A DNA stretch of 64,000 nt from Ramlibacter sp. (GTDB lineage: Bacteria > Pseudomonadota > Gammaproteobacteria > Burkholderiales > Burkholderiaceae_C). Position numbers and translations under genes: made by a program. This document shows, piece by piece, positions 25,329 to 34,366 of the stretch. Location of the stretch: contig JAHBZN010000001.1 in assembly GCA_019635415.1 (NCBI GenBank), forward strand, positions 868,001 through 932,000, given 5' to 3'. How positions within the stretch are numbered: position 1 is the stretch's first letter; each line of letters starts with the position of its first letter. Below the pieces are notes generated by a model. It worked only from the letters and a program-made list of their open reading frames with translations, searched no databases and was not told the DNA's origin.

Positions 25329-25928
25329 TCAGCTGGCCTTGCCCTGGGCTTCGGAGAGGCGGCGAATGGATTCGGCCAGCTCTTCTTCGGCGGTCTTCTC
25401 GACTTTCTTGACGGAGGGGTCGTCGATCAGGCCCTGCAGGAAGGCCAGGCGCTTGATGAGTTCAGACAGACCTTGCAGCGTGAGCAGTGAAAAGCCCAGC
25501 GGCATCATCGCGAACACCGGCCAGCGGATCAGGCCCCCCGCGTTGGACGACATCTCGCCCGAGTAGAAACCCTTGAGCGCGAACGGGATGCCGAACCACA
25601 GCACCACCACGCACATCGGCATCAGGAAGCAGGTGAAGCCGAACACGTCGATCCACGTCTGCGTGCGCTTGGACAGGCGCCCGTAGATCACGTCGATCTT
25701 CACGTGTTCGCCATTGAGCAGCGTGTAGCCGGCGGCGAGCATGAAAGCCGCGGCAAACAGATACCACTGGACCTCGAGGTAGGCGTTCGAACTCATGTCG
25801 AAGGCCTTGCGGACCATGGCATTGACGCCGCTGATCACGGTGGAGGCCAGGATGAGCCAGATCACGTACTTGCCGACCTGGCCGTTGAGCCAGTCCACAG
25901 CCTTTGAAAACTTCAGTAAAGCGCGCAT
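25329..25928 (-). CDS. dctQ: TRAP transporter small permease, DctQ
   Basis: A 199-residue membrane protein with four hydrophobic helices (YVIWLILASTVISGVNAMVR; VQWYLFAAAFMLAAGYTLL; VFGFTCFLMPMCVVVLWFGI; WPVFAMMPLGFSLLTLQGLS). The GEHVKIDVIYGRLSKRTQTW stretch is the typical DctQ cytoplasmic signature. It forms the permease with the downstream DctM. The charged C-terminal tail (about 35 residues, KKVEKTAEEELAESIRRLSE) is longer than usual. It is the first gene of the dctQM transcript, which faces the two dctP genes. The intergenic region before it (to 26164) has no operator I can name. Confidence 0.9.
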   Translation of the reverse strand: MRALLKFSKAVDWLNGQVGKYVIWLILASTVISGVNAMVRKAFDMSSNAYLEVQWYLFAAAFMLAAGYTLLNGEHVKIDVIYGRLSKRTQTWIDVFGFTCFLMPMCVVVLWFGIPFALKGFYSGEMSSNAGGLIRWPVFAMMPLGFSLLTLQGLSELIKRLAFLQGLIDDPSVKKVEKTAEEELAESIRRLSEAQGKAS

Positions 25929-26164
25929 GTTGTCTCCGGGGAATGTATGCAGCCATCAGCACTGCACCCGGATAAACCGATGACGGGAGAAGTCGGTTCG
26001 CCGGGTGCGGTAAGTGAGAAGGTTGTAAGACGTAAATTCTAGAAGTGACTGTAAAAGACAAGCTGACAGCATGGTGACGGGAGATTCCCCAACGCCTCGG
26101 GGTTTGTACTAGCTTGCTCTTTTGCAGCGTGCCTGCGCGACCGGGCGTCTGATAATGGCCCATC

Positions 26165-27430
26165 ATGTCCGCGTCCGCTCCCACCATCGCGCCCGGCGCC
26201 ATCGACTCCCCCGGCATGAGGCAGGCGGGGCATGAGCTGCTGTCGCTCGCGCTCATGGACGCGCGCAACCACACGCTGAACCTGCTGGCGAGCTACGAAC
26301 AGGCGCTGGGCCCCGCGGGCCTGCAGGTGCCTTGCCAGGAAGACCTGGAGCCGCCGCTGTGGCTGGTGGGCCATCTCGGCTGGTTTGCCGAGTTCTGGAT
26401 CGGACGGAACACGCAGCGCGGCCTCGGACCGGCGTGCCCGGCGGAGCCGGTGCGGCTGGCCTCGATCGAGCCGCATGCCGACCGCTGGTGGAGTCCGATG
26501 CTGGTGCCCCACGAGGCCCGCTGGCTTCCGCAGCTGCCGGATGTCCCGGCCACCCGTGCCTGGTTGCTGGAAACGCTGGAGACCACGCTGGACCTGCTGG
26601 ACAAGACGCCGGACGACGACGATGCGCTGTACTTCTATCGCCTCGCGTTGTTCCACGAGGACCTGCGCGGTGAGCAGCTCATCAGCATGGCCCAGGTGCT
26701 GGGCCTGCCGCTGCGACTGGAACTGCCCGGTGGCGTGCAGCCGCGCGAACCCCTGCTCATGCCCGCCACCCACTGGCTGCTCGGCCTGCCGCCCGGCGGC
26801 TTCGTGTTCGACACCGAGAAATGGGGCTACGAGGTGGCGGTGCCCGAGTTCGAGATCGATGCACAGCCGGTGAGCTGGGCGCAGTTCGTCGAGTTCGTGG
26901 ACGACGGCGGCTACGACCGCCCCGAGCTGTGGCTGCCTGAAGGCTGGGACTGGTTGCAGAAGCTGGCCGAGGGCGAAGGCCGGCGTGGGCCGCGTTATGT
27001 CGAGCAGATTGGCGTGGCCAGCGGCGCGGTGATGCAGATGCACTTTGGCCGCTCGGTGCGCATGTCGGGCAGCCAGAGCGCCATGCATGTGAGCTGGTGG
27101 GAGGCCGACGCCTGGTGCCGCTGGGCTGGCCGCCGCCTGCCGGCCGAGGTGGAGTGGGAGGTGGCCGCGCACGCGGCGGCGCGGCGCGGCTTCCGCTGGG
27201 GCGATGTCCGTGAATGGACGGCCACCACGCTGCGCCCCTGGCCCGGTTTCGTTCCCGACCCGTGGAGCCACAGCACCGACGGGTCGGCCCTGTCCTGGTG
27301 GGGCCGCGCACGGGTGCAGCGCGGTGCGTCGTTCGCGACACGCGCGCGCATGAAGCATCCCAAGTTCCGCAGCTTTGCGGCACCGGGGCGTGACGACGGG
27401 TTTGTGGGTTTTCGCTCCTGCGCGCTGTAG
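26165..27430 (+). CDS. EgtB-like sulfoxide-synthase-family protein (DinB_2 plus FGE-sulfatase domains), altered metal site
   Basis: A 421-residue non-heme iron enzyme homologue. Residues about 20-185 form the DinB-like domain and 215-421 the formylglycine-generating-enzyme fold (MHVSWWEADAWCRWAGRRLP; ending FVGFRSCAL). EgtB joins a sulfur donor to trimethylhistidine using iron held by three His, in a first His plus HxxxHxE. Here the first His is His70 (GHLGWFAEFWI), but the second motif reads HEDLRGE (164-170), so Arg168 replaces the third ligand. The protein may be an EgtB/SenA-like enzyme with a changed site, or non-catalytic. No egtD or sen genes are adjacent. It is monocistronic and divergent from dctQ. 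Confidence 0.8.
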   Translation: MSASAPTIAPGAIDSPGMRQAGHELLSLALMDARNHTLNLLASYEQALGPAGLQVPCQEDLEPPLWLVGHLGWFAEFWIGRNTQRGLGPACPAEPVRLASIEPHADRWWSPMLVPHEARWLPQLPDVPATRAWLLETLETTLDLLDKTPDDDDALYFYRLALFHEDLRGEQLISMAQVLGLPLRLELPGGVQPREPLLMPATHWLLGLPPGGFVFDTEKWGYEVAVPEFEIDAQPVSWAQFVEFVDDGGYDRPELWLPEGWDWLQKLAEGEGRRGPRYVEQIGVASGAVMQMHFGRSVRMSGSQSAMHVSWWEADAWCRWAGRRLPAEVEWEVAAHAAARRGFRWGDVREWTATTLRPWPGFVPDPWSHSTDGSALSWWGRARVQRGASFATRARMKHPKFRSFAAPGRDDGFVGFRSCAL

Positions 27431-27441
27431 CGCACACCGCA

Positions 27442-27488
27442 TTTGCTACTCTTTCAATAGCAGGAAGTGGCCGCCCGCCAAGGGCTAC
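27442..27488 (+). repeat. Interspersed repeat copy 4 (intergenic)
   Basis: Reads TTTGCTACTCTTTCAATAGC, then AGGAAGTGGCCGCCCGCCAA and GGGCTAC. It lies between the EgtB-like gene and modC and serves here as the reference copy. Confidence 0.65.
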
Positions 27489-27520
27489 AAGCCAATTCGA
27501 CTGAAATCGCGGGTTGAAAT

Positions 27521-28609
27521 TCAGTCCACCAGGGCGATGCCCTTGACCTGCGCATACGCCGGCATGCCGGGCCGCAGGCCCAGCAGCGCCGCCGACTTGC
27601 CGGTGATGCGCGCCAGCAGCGGCGTGCCTCCCGCGTCCAGCGCCACCATGACCTGGCCTGCGCCATCGTCGTGCAGGTGGGTCACGCACACCGGCAGGAT
27701 GTTGAGGATGCTGGAGTCCGGGGGCGGCGTCAGGCACAGGCTCACATCACGCGCCTGCACCCGCAGGCGCACCGGCCGGCCCACCGGGTGCGGTGGGGCA
27801 CCCGCGAGCTGCAACTGTCCCCCCGCAAAAGCCACGCTGGTGAGCTGCCAGGCCGGGTCGTGGCCCAGCACGGTGCCGGCGATCAGGGCGCCCGCGGCCT
27901 CGGTGCGGGCCAGGGGCAGGTCGCTGCGAGCCAGCAGGTCCTGCGCCGGCCCGCTGGCCAGCACCCGGCCCGCCTCCATCAGCACCAGATGATCGGCCAG
28001 CCGCGCGACCTCTTCCACCGCGTGGCTCACATAGACCACCGGAATGTCCAGCTCGCGGTGCAGGCGCTCGAGCCAGGGCAGCACCTCGGCCTTGCGCTGC
28101 GCGTCCAGGGCCGCCAGTGGTTCGTCCATCAGGAGCAGGCGGGGGCGGGTGGCCAGTGCCCGTGCCATGGCCACGCGTTGCCGCTCGCCGCCCGACAACC
28201 CGTCGGGCCGCCGGTCCATGAGCGGCCCAATGCCCAGCAGCTCCACGGCCTGCGAAAGAGAGACCTGCCGCTGCGCCGGGGCCGCCCGGCGCATGCCGAA
28301 CTCCACATTGCCGCGCACCGTGAGGTGCGCGAACAACGGGCTGTCCTGGAACACGAAGCCCAGCGCACGCCGGTGCGTGGGCATGAAGAGCCCGCGGGCG
28401 TCGTCCTGCCAGGTCTCGTCCTGGACCTGCAGATGTCCCGCGGCATGCTCCAGGCCCGCGAGCGCGCGCAGCGTGGTGGTCTTGCCGCAGCCCGAGGGGC
28501 CCAGCAGTGCGCTGACACCCCGGCCCGGCAGGTCCAGCGCCACGTCCAGCACGAAGCCGGGGCGCGCCAGCCGCAACTGAGCGGTGACGCGTGGGCCGGC
28601 GGCACTCAA
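27521..28609 (-). CDS. modC: Molybdate ABC transporter ATP-binding protein
   Basis: A 362-residue ATPase energising molybdate import. It has Walker A ([18 protein letters not shown]), the ABC signature ([17 protein letters not shown]), Walker B ([15 protein letters not shown]) and the switch His ([10 protein letters not shown]). The last 130 residues form a TOBE/Mop-like domain that binds oxyanion and allows trans-inhibition ([37 protein letters not shown]). The start overlaps modB by 4 bp. It is last of modABC. Confidence 0.95.
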   Translation of the reverse strand: MSAAGPRVTAQLRLARPGFVLDVALDLPGRGVSALLGPSGCGKTTTLRALAGLEHAAGHLQVQDETWQDDARGLFMPTHRRALGFVFQDSPLFAHLTVRGNVEFGMRRAAPAQRQVSLSQAVELLGIGPLMDRRPDGLSGGERQRVAMARALATRPRLLLMDEPLAALDAQRKAEVLPWLERLHRELDIPVVYVSHAVEEVARLADHLVLMEAGRVLASGPAQDLLARSDLPLARTEAAGALIAGTVLGHDPAWQLTSVAFAGGQLQLAGAPPHPVGRPVRLRVQARDVSLCLTPPPDSSILNILPVCVTHLHDDGAGQVMVALDAGGTPLLARITGKSAALLGLRPGMPAYAQVKGIALVD

Positions 28610-29292
28610 CGCCGCCTCCCGGTCGGATTCAGCACGTACAGCGCCAGCAGCACGGCGAACGAAAAGGCCAGCATGCCGCCCGCCAGCCAGTGCGCCTGGG
28701 TGTATTCCAGCGCCTCCACATGGTCATAGATCTGCACCGACACCACGCGGGTCTGCCCCGCGATGTTGCCGCCCATCATCAGCACCACGCCAAACTCGCC
28801 CACGGTGTGGGCGAAGCCCATCACCGTCGCGGTCAGGTAGCCGGGCCGGGCCAGCGGCAGCACCACGCTGAAGAAGGTGTCCAGCGGTGAGGCCCGCAGC
28901 GTGGCCGCCGCTTCCAGCGGACCCTCGCCCAGCGCCTCGAACGCGTTCTGCAGCGGCTGCACCACGAAAGGCAGCGAATACAGCACCGAGCCCACCACCA
29001 GCCCGGTGAAGGTGAAGGGCAGCAGCCCCAGGCCCAGGGCCTGCGTGAGCTGGCCACCCGGGCCCTGCGGGCCCAGGCCGACGAGCAGGTAGAAACCCAG
29101 CACGCTGGGCGGCAGCACCAGCGGCAGCGCCACGAGCGCGCTGGCCGGCCCCTTGGCACGCGACCGGGTCCGCGCGAGCCACCAGGCCAGTGGCGTGCCG
29201 ATGAGCAGCAGGATGAGCGTGGTCAGTCCGGCCAGCCGAAGCGTCAACGCCACGGCGGCCCAGGCTTCGGAGGCGGGCACTCCAGCCGGCAT
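28606..29292 (-). CDS. modB: Molybdate ABC transporter permease
   Basis: A 228-residue inner-membrane permease with about five helices. It has the EAA-type loop contacting ModC ([20 protein letters not shown]) and the typical [20 protein letters not shown] stretch. It begins 2 bp after the modA stop and overlaps modC by 4 bp, so the three genes form one tightly coupled operon. Confidence 0.95.
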   Translation of the reverse strand: MPAGVPASEAWAAVALTLRLAGLTTLILLLIGTPLAWWLARTRSRAKGPASALVALPLVLPPSVLGFYLLVGLGPQGPGGQLTQALGLGLLPFTFTGLVVGSVLYSLPFVVQPLQNAFEALGEGPLEAAATLRASPLDTFFSVVLPLARPGYLTATVMGFAHTVGEFGVVLMMGGNIAGQTRVVSVQIYDHVEALEYTQAHWLAGGMLAFSFAVLLALYVLNPTGRRR

Positions 29293-29294
29293 GG

Positions 29295-30047
29295 CTAGTC
29301 CTGGTAGCCGTAGGCGCGGATGACGGCCCGCGCCGGTTCGGTCTTGAGGTAGCCGAGCAGGGCCCGGGCCGCGGGGTTGGCCTGGCCGCGCTGCAGCAAG
29401 AGCGCATCCTGGCGCAGCGGCGCATGCAGGTCGGCCGGCACCACCCAGGCCGAGCCGCTTCGCAGGCGGCCGTTCTCGTAGACCTGCGACAGCGCGACAA
29501 AACCCAGCGGCGCATTGCCACTGGCAACGAAGCTGTAGGTTTGGCCAATGCTTTCCCCCTGCACGAGCTTGGGGGTCACGCGCTCCAGCAGGCCCAGGCT
29601 TGCGAGCGTCTGGGACGCGGCGGCGCCGTAGGGCGCCAGCTTGGGCGCAGCGATGGCCAGTTGCGTGAATTCATTGCGGCGCAGTACCTCGCCCTGGGCA
29701 TCGACCACGCCGGGCGCGGCGGACCACAGCACGAGCCGGCCGGTGGCGTAGGTGAAGCGGCTGCCGGCCACGGCCTCGCCGTCGCTCTCGAGCCGGTGCG
29801 GCGTGTCCTCGTCGGCCGCCAGGAACACCTCGAACGGCGCGCCGTTGCGGATCTGCGCATAGAGCTTGCCGGTGGACCCGAAGGCCAGCCGCGCCTGATG
29901 GCCGGTCTCTTTCTCGAACAGCGCGGCAATGGCTTTCATGGGCGCCGTGAAGTTGGCCGCCACCGCGACCTGCACGGTCTCGGCGCGCAGGGCGGGAGCG
30001 AGCACAAGGGCGGTGAGGGCGGCCAGCAACCGGGCAACGGGATTCAT
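29295..30047 (-). CDS. modA: Molybdate ABC transporter periplasmic binding protein
   Basis: A 250-residue binding protein with a signal peptide ([20 protein letters not shown]). Family landmarks are [19 protein letters not shown] near the mature N-terminus, [20 protein letters not shown] and [11 protein letters not shown]. ModA binds molybdate or tungstate. It is the first gene of modABC and lies directly downstream of the palindrome bound by ModE, so repression at high molybdate is expected. Confidence 0.95.
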   Translation of the reverse strand: MNPVARLLAALTALVLAPALRAETVQVAVAANFTAPMKAIAALFEKETGHQARLAFGSTGKLYAQIRNGAPFEVFLAADEDTPHRLESDGEAVAGSRFTYATGRLVLWSAAPGVVDAQGEVLRRNEFTQLAIAAPKLAPYGAAASQTLASLGLLERVTPKLVQGESIGQTYSFVASGNAPLGFVALSQVYENGRLRSGSAWVVPADLHAPLRQDALLLQRGQANPAARALLGYLKTEPARAVIRAYGYQD

Positions 30048-30057
30048 GGGGGGCTAC

Positions 30058-30086
30058 TTTCGCTATTACCTAAATGAATAGCGAAA
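30058..30086. promoter_or_regulatory. ModE operator between modA and modE
   Basis: TTTCGCTATT (30058-30067), 9-bp spacer, AATAGCGAAA (30077-30086): a perfect 10-bp inverted repeat containing the CGCTAT half-site of ModE boxes. It is centred between the divergent modA and modE starts, so it can control both. Confidence 0.88.
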
Positions 30087-30134
30087 GTGTAGCACCGTCT
30101 CTGCGGTGCCCCCCGTGTCCCGCACAATGCGCGG

Positions 30135-30920
30135 ATGCCCCGCGCCCCTCTTGCTCCGGTGTCCTTCAATTCCGCGCTCAGCCACAGCTCGGCCGACAAG
30201 CGCATCCACATCCTGCGGGCCGTTGGCGCCAGCGGCTCGATCTCGCAGGCCGCACGCGACGCGGGCGTGAGCTACAAGGCGGCCTGGCAGGCCATCGACA
30301 CCCTGACCAACCTCGCCGGCGCGCCGCTGGTGGAGCGGGCTGTGGGCGGGGCGGGCGGTGGCGGGGCCCGCCTGACGGAGCAGGGCCGGCAACTGCTGGC
30401 GGCGGCCGACCAGATCGCGCAGGCGCGTCACCAGGTGCTGGGACGCCTGCGCCGCGATGGCCCGGCCGCTACGCAGGCCCCGCTGTCGCACCTGGCGATC
30501 CGCACCAGCATGCGCAACCAGATGCCCTGCTCGGTGAGCGCGGTCGAGGGCCGGGGGGCCGTGGTCCGCGTGCATCTGCGGCTGGACGATGCCACCGCGC
30601 TGGTGGCGCGTGTCACGCGCGAGAGCGTGCAACTGCTCGGGCTGGTGCCTGGCGTGGCGGTGCTGGTGCTGTGCAAGGCCACGGCGGTCACGGTGACGGC
30701 GGTGGGCGCAAGCGTGGGAGCGAGCCGGCCGGGGACCAACCGGCTGGCGGGCCTGGCCACGCGGGTCTCGCGCAGCGCGGAGGGCGACGAGGTGTCCGCC
30801 ACGCTGGACGCCGGCGTGGCCCTGGTGGGCTTTGCCGCCGCGCGCAGCGGCCTGCGGGCGCGCAGCCGGGTCTGGCTGGACGTGGACGAGGCGGCGCTCG
30901 TGCTGGCCCTGCCTGACTGA
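30135..30920 (+). CDS. modE: Molybdate-responsive regulator ModE
   Basis: A 261-residue regulator. The N-terminal winged helix (HILRAVGASGSISQAARDAG, VSYKAAWQAIDTLTN) binds the palindrome. Two tandem Mop/TOBE units (about residues 118-185 and 195-261; MRNQMPCSVSAVEGRGAVV; LVGFAAARSGLRARSRVWLD) bind molybdate. Holo-ModE represses modABC and can activate molybdoenzyme genes. A molybdenum hydroxylase cluster begins 5.5 kb away, but I saw no clear ModE box in front of it. Confidence 0.95.
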   Translation: MPRAPLAPVSFNSALSHSSADKRIHILRAVGASGSISQAARDAGVSYKAAWQAIDTLTNLAGAPLVERAVGGAGGGGARLTEQGRQLLAAADQIAQARHQVLGRLRRDGPAATQAPLSHLAIRTSMRNQMPCSVSAVEGRGAVVRVHLRLDDATALVARVTRESVQLLGLVPGVAVLVLCKATAVTVTAVGASVGASRPGTNRLAGLATRVSRSAEGDEVSATLDAGVALVGFAAARSGLRARSRVWLDVDEAALVLALPD

Positions 30921-30921
30921 G

Positions 30922-30968
30922 ATTGCTCCTGAATTCATAGCGCCAGGTAACCAGCCTGCCAGGGCTTT
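30922..30968 (+). repeat. Interspersed repeat copy 5 (downstream of modE)
   Basis: Reads ATTGCTCCTGAATTCATAGC, then CAGCCTGCCAGGGCTTT. It begins one base after the modE stop codon. Confidence 0.55.
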
Positions 30969-31093
30969 CGCCGGTTTCTTCTGATATTTCCGAAGCTGAG
31001 ACGGACAGCCAAGCCCGGGGCGGCCGTTTGCGACGCTGGGCCTAACGCGCCGCCGGACGGCGTGGCGACAATCGCGGCCATCAGGAGAACGTC

Positions 31094-32908
31094 ATGGGTG
31101 CAAAGGGGCCGAAGGCCATCGTTCCGTACGCAGAATGGTTGCGGCGGACTTCACTGACATTCAAGAAGCGCAGTGCCGATACCCAGCGGCTGGACGCCGC
31201 CTACCGCAACTGGAGTGTCACCCCCCACAGCTACCCGGCCGCCTGGGAGCTGTACCAGACGCTGGCCGAGTACCTGTCCGCCAAGGGGGGGAACTGGAGC
31301 CGGGTCGAGCGCGACAAGGTCAGCGGCGGCCTGATCGAATGGGTGTTCCAGGAGGTGCAGAAGGTGCCCGGCGTGCGGCCTCCGGCGCCCAGCAGGGCAC
31401 AGGCTGCGCTGCAGGCCATGGACATTCCGCACTCGCGCTACGGTGTGCTGTACCTGCTGGGCAACATCCGCATCGACATGAGCATGGCCGCCATCAGCCT
31501 GGAGGGCGTGGCAGCCCTGGGCAACGCGGTGGGGACGGGGCTGTCCACCCAGTTCAATCACCTGGACAACGCCAAGCTGGCCTCGCGCACCGTGGAGGTG
31601 ATGGGGAACATGGTGGAAACGCGCCACATCTCCAGTGGCGGTGCGCTCGCGGTGAAGACGCTGGGCAACAAGATCGGAGGTGTGACCGACCCGGCCCTGA
31701 AACCGCGCCAGCACCTGGTGGCGCCCCCGGTGAAGCGGCAGACCCCCGGCTTCCCGCTCACGCTGGCCATGTACGAGATCGTCAAGGAGGACCCGGTCCT
31801 GATGCTCAACCCGTTCATGCTCGGGGCCACGCTCACGGTCACCGCGGGCGCGGCCGTCATCGATGCGCTGAACAGCCTGCGCATCGTGCTGCAGAACGCG
31901 GTGAGCGATCTGGCGCACTACATCCTGGAGAAGGTGGCCAACCCCTCGGCCAAGAGCCTGGCCACACTGGGGACCGTGATCCGCGGCATGGTGAAGTTCG
32001 TGGTCGCCAAATGCCTGGAAAGCGCCGCGCCCCTGGTGGGCGGTGCGCTGGACCTCGCGGGCGGCCTGATCAAGACCCTGCGCGCGGCCAAGGAGCGCAT
32101 CGGCGTGTGGCTGCTGCGCCGCCAGATTGTCATCAACCCCGGCCACCCCGAGCTGCTCGCCAACGGCATCGAGTCGCAGCTCGACAAGGGTGTGTTTGCC
32201 GGCCTGTGGACGCTGTTGAAGGGCGTGGCGAACACGGCGCTGACGGTGTTCCTGCCCGGCGCCAGTTCGCTGGTGGCCGCGCTCGTGACGGGCATCGAAT
32301 GGCTGGTCAAGTTCGCCTGGCGCCTGATCGAGCAGCACCAGATCAGCGAATTCCTCAAGGAAGCGCGCCAGCGCTTCCTTGAAGTGCGGGCCAGGGCCAC
32401 GCGCGTCGAGACCACGGGGGTGCGCAACTACACCGACTCGATGGGGCGGCCTCAGCGCATTGCCGAGCAGTACGTGCGCTACGAGCCGGACCTGGACAGG
32501 AGCAAGGGCGGCTTCATCCACGACCTGGATGCGTTTTCCAGCTTTTTCCAGAAGGGCTGCGATGCCAGCCCGCTGATCCCGATGCTGGTGCTCAACAGCG
32601 GGATCTGCGGCAGCCTCATGGTGCTGCTCAAGATGTTCGACGACCTGAACCGGCCCATCACCCACCAGACGGTGTACGACGCCGGCAATCAGTACTTCAC
32701 CCGGCTCAAGGAGTTCAGCCGCGGCTACATGGCCGCCTCGGGCTTCGAGTTCAAGGTCCGCCCTTCGGAGGATGGCATCTCGTACGACCCCGATTCGTCC
32801 CAGAACCGCGAGCGCCGGTATCTGCAGGGCCTGCTCAACCATTCGCTGCGTGACCACTACCGGGGTGAGACCCGGGCCGACAAGGCCGCAGCCTTCTTCG
32901 GGGCCTGA
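31094..32908 (+). CDS. Large protein of unknown function with membrane-active-looking helices
   Basis: A 604-residue protein I do not recognise. There is no N-terminal signal. Residues 1-130 are soluble and helical. Residues about 235-300 (MLNPFMLGATLTVTAGAAVI) and 365-415 (GLWTLLKGVANTALTVFLPG, then SSLVAALVTGIEWLVKFAWR) form long hydrophobic or amphipathic helices with central Gly/Pro turns, like the hairpins of pore-forming proteins or colicins. The C-terminal 190 residues are again soluble, with FIHDLDAFSSFFQKGCDASP and a central hydrophobic segment around two cysteines. A small gene follows after 29 bp. Secretion effector, toxin or membrane-remodelling protein are all possible; none is shown by the sequence. 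Confidence 0.7.
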   Translation: MGAKGPKAIVPYAEWLRRTSLTFKKRSADTQRLDAAYRNWSVTPHSYPAAWELYQTLAEYLSAKGGNWSRVERDKVSGGLIEWVFQEVQKVPGVRPPAPSRAQAALQAMDIPHSRYGVLYLLGNIRIDMSMAAISLEGVAALGNAVGTGLSTQFNHLDNAKLASRTVEVMGNMVETRHISSGGALAVKTLGNKIGGVTDPALKPRQHLVAPPVKRQTPGFPLTLAMYEIVKEDPVLMLNPFMLGATLTVTAGAAVIDALNSLRIVLQNAVSDLAHYILEKVANPSAKSLATLGTVIRGMVKFVVAKCLESAAPLVGGALDLAGGLIKTLRAAKERIGVWLLRRQIVINPGHPELLANGIESQLDKGVFAGLWTLLKGVANTALTVFLPGASSLVAALVTGIEWLVKFAWRLIEQHQISEFLKEARQRFLEVRARATRVETTGVRNYTDSMGRPQRIAEQYVRYEPDLDRSKGGFIHDLDAFSSFFQKGCDASPLIPMLVLNSGICGSLMVLLKMFDDLNRPITHQTVYDAGNQYFTRLKEFSRGYMAASGFEFKVRPSEDGISYDPDSSQNRERRYLQGLLNHSLRDHYRGETRADKAAAFFGA

Positions 32909-32937
32909 GGCCGTAGGCGCCAAGGAGTCTTGCAGAC

Positions 32938-33270
32938 ATGAATACCTCGGTGGCCGCAGGTGCGGTGCTCCCTCCGGAAGATCCTGAAATCGTCCAGGCC
33001 ATGGTACTGGCGGACCAGGTGAGCGGTGCGTCGGCCCGGGTCACGGGCGTGCAGCAGCGCGTGGGTGTGCGCAATGCCGCCGGGCAGGTCTATCGCCACA
33101 CCCTGTTCAAGACCCGTACGCAGGTGCTGCGCCTGGCCCAGCGGCTGGCCCGTCTCGGGTATGCCAACGAGCTGGCGGGCTGCAGCGAAAGGCAGGGCGA
33201 CTTTGACGCCATCTTCAGCCGCGTCGCCGGGCAGGCCGTGCCGGGGGGTGAAGTCAAGCCGCGGGCTTGA
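32938..33270 (+). CDS. Small protein of unknown function paired with the 604-residue protein
   Basis: A 110-residue soluble protein (MNTSVAAGAVLPPEDPEIVQ). The middle part is basic (YRHTLFKTRTQVLRLAQRLA), with alternating Leu and Arg suggestive of an amphipathic helix. No signal or family was recognised. It starts 29 bp after the large unknown gene with a fair ribosome site (AAGGAGTC) and is probably co-transcribed. Its last 17 bp overlap the 3' end of the convergent AraC gene. A chaperone, adaptor or immunity role for the upstream product is possible from context only. Confidence 0.6.
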   Translation: MNTSVAAGAVLPPEDPEIVQAMVLADQVSGASARVTGVQQRVGVRNAAGQVYRHTLFKTRTQVLRLAQRLARLGYANELAGCSERQGDFDAIFSRVAGQAVPGGEVKPRA

Positions 33271-34291
33271 GTGCCACGGCGCCGGCGCGCGCCTCGCCCG
33301 GGGTCAGTCCGTAGTGGCGCTTGAACATGCGGCTGAAGCTGGCCTGGTCCAGGAAGCCGCTATGAAAGGCAATGTCGGCCAGCGGCAGGCGGGCGAAAGG
33401 CGCCGCGCCCATCATGTGGCGGGCCCGCTCCAGCCGTGACCGCCAGATCAGGGCGGCCACGCTCTCGCCATGGCGTGCGAAAAGCCGGTACAGCGTGGCA
33501 CGCGAACAGCCGATCTGGGCAGCCACCCGGGCCGGATCGAGCTGGGGGTCGCCACAGTGCCGAGCGATGAGCTGCCGTGCGGCTTCGTACACGCCGCTGG
33601 CGAACTGGTCCGCGTCGGCTGCGCCCTCGCGTGCGGTCTGTACCGCGGCCAGGGCCATCTCGACACAGGCCGAGATCACCACCACACGCTGCTCGGGGGG
33701 CATGAACTCCGCCTGCGTGGCACACATGCGCATGTGCGACTGCAGGACCGCGCCGATGCCGCTTCGGGCCTCGAGCGCGCGAGGGAGCTGGCGAAGGTCG
33801 GTGCCCAGGGATGTTTCCAGCTTCTGCCTGGGAATGAAGATGGACACGCTCTCGTGAGCCGGCAGCCGGAATTTGACCGGCTGCGCCGAATCGATGAAGT
33901 AGACCGATCCGGTCTTCACCGTGCGTGGGCCGTGGTGGTCAATGGCGCCGCCGGCACAGTCCAGCATGAGGTTGAGGCTCACGTAGTCGATGCCGTCACG
34001 CCGGCACTGGGCGGCGCTGCGTTCCGCGTCGAGCGCGCCCGAGGCGTGCGTCATGAGGTGGGCTTCGGAGCCCAGGACGCGGCGCACCCGGCCCTCGAAT
34101 GGCGCGTCGCGGGAGGACGTGATGCCCGACAGGGCCATGCGTCCCAGATGGACGTCGTGCCAGTAGTCCGCTCGCTCGTGCGGGGCAACGCCTTCGGTGC
34201 TCAGTCTGATCAGGGCGCCGGCCTCACCCGCATGCGTTCGCGTGGGCGCGGCGCCGGGCTCGGGTGCGGGGACCGGCAGGCGGGCGGGCAT
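33254..34291 (-). CDS. AraC-family transcriptional regulator (AraC_binding_2 type)
   Basis: A 345-residue regulator. The N-terminal 200 residues form the AraC-binding-like domain (ADYWHDVHLGRMALSGITSS; SVYFIDSAQPVKFRLPAHES). The C-terminal domain has two helix-turn-helix units (LDPARVAAQIGCSRATLYRL and LADIAFHSGFLDQASFSRMF, KRHYGLTPGEAR). The start is uncertain: the first 30 residues are low-complexity Pro/Ala, and the protein may begin nearer ALIRLSTEGV. It is convergent with the unknown pair and lies between it and another unknown gene on the same strand, which makes it their candidate regulator. Effector unknown. Confidence 0.88.
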   Translation of the reverse strand: MPARLPVPAPEPGAAPTRTHAGEAGALIRLSTEGVAPHERADYWHDVHLGRMALSGITSSRDAPFEGRVRRVLGSEAHLMTHASGALDAERSAAQCRRDGIDYVSLNLMLDCAGGAIDHHGPRTVKTGSVYFIDSAQPVKFRLPAHESVSIFIPRQKLETSLGTDLRQLPRALEARSGIGAVLQSHMRMCATQAEFMPPEQRVVVISACVEMALAAVQTAREGAADADQFASGVYEAARQLIARHCGDPQLDPARVAAQIGCSRATLYRLFARHGESVAALIWRSRLERARHMMGAAPFARLPLADIAFHSGFLDQASFSRMFKRHYGLTPGEARAGAVALKPAA

Positions 34292-34366
34292 CGCGGGTAT
34301 CTCGGGCGGTGAGGGGCTGACGGGGTTGGTGCATTGTCGCGCAAATCCTGCGTCGCCCCGGCGGCC

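Noticed and set aside
26165..27430. Selenoneine (sen) or ergothioneine (egt) biosynthesis cluster
   Set aside because: No senB, senC or egtD homologue is adjacent, and the metal motif is altered, so a pathway call is not supported.
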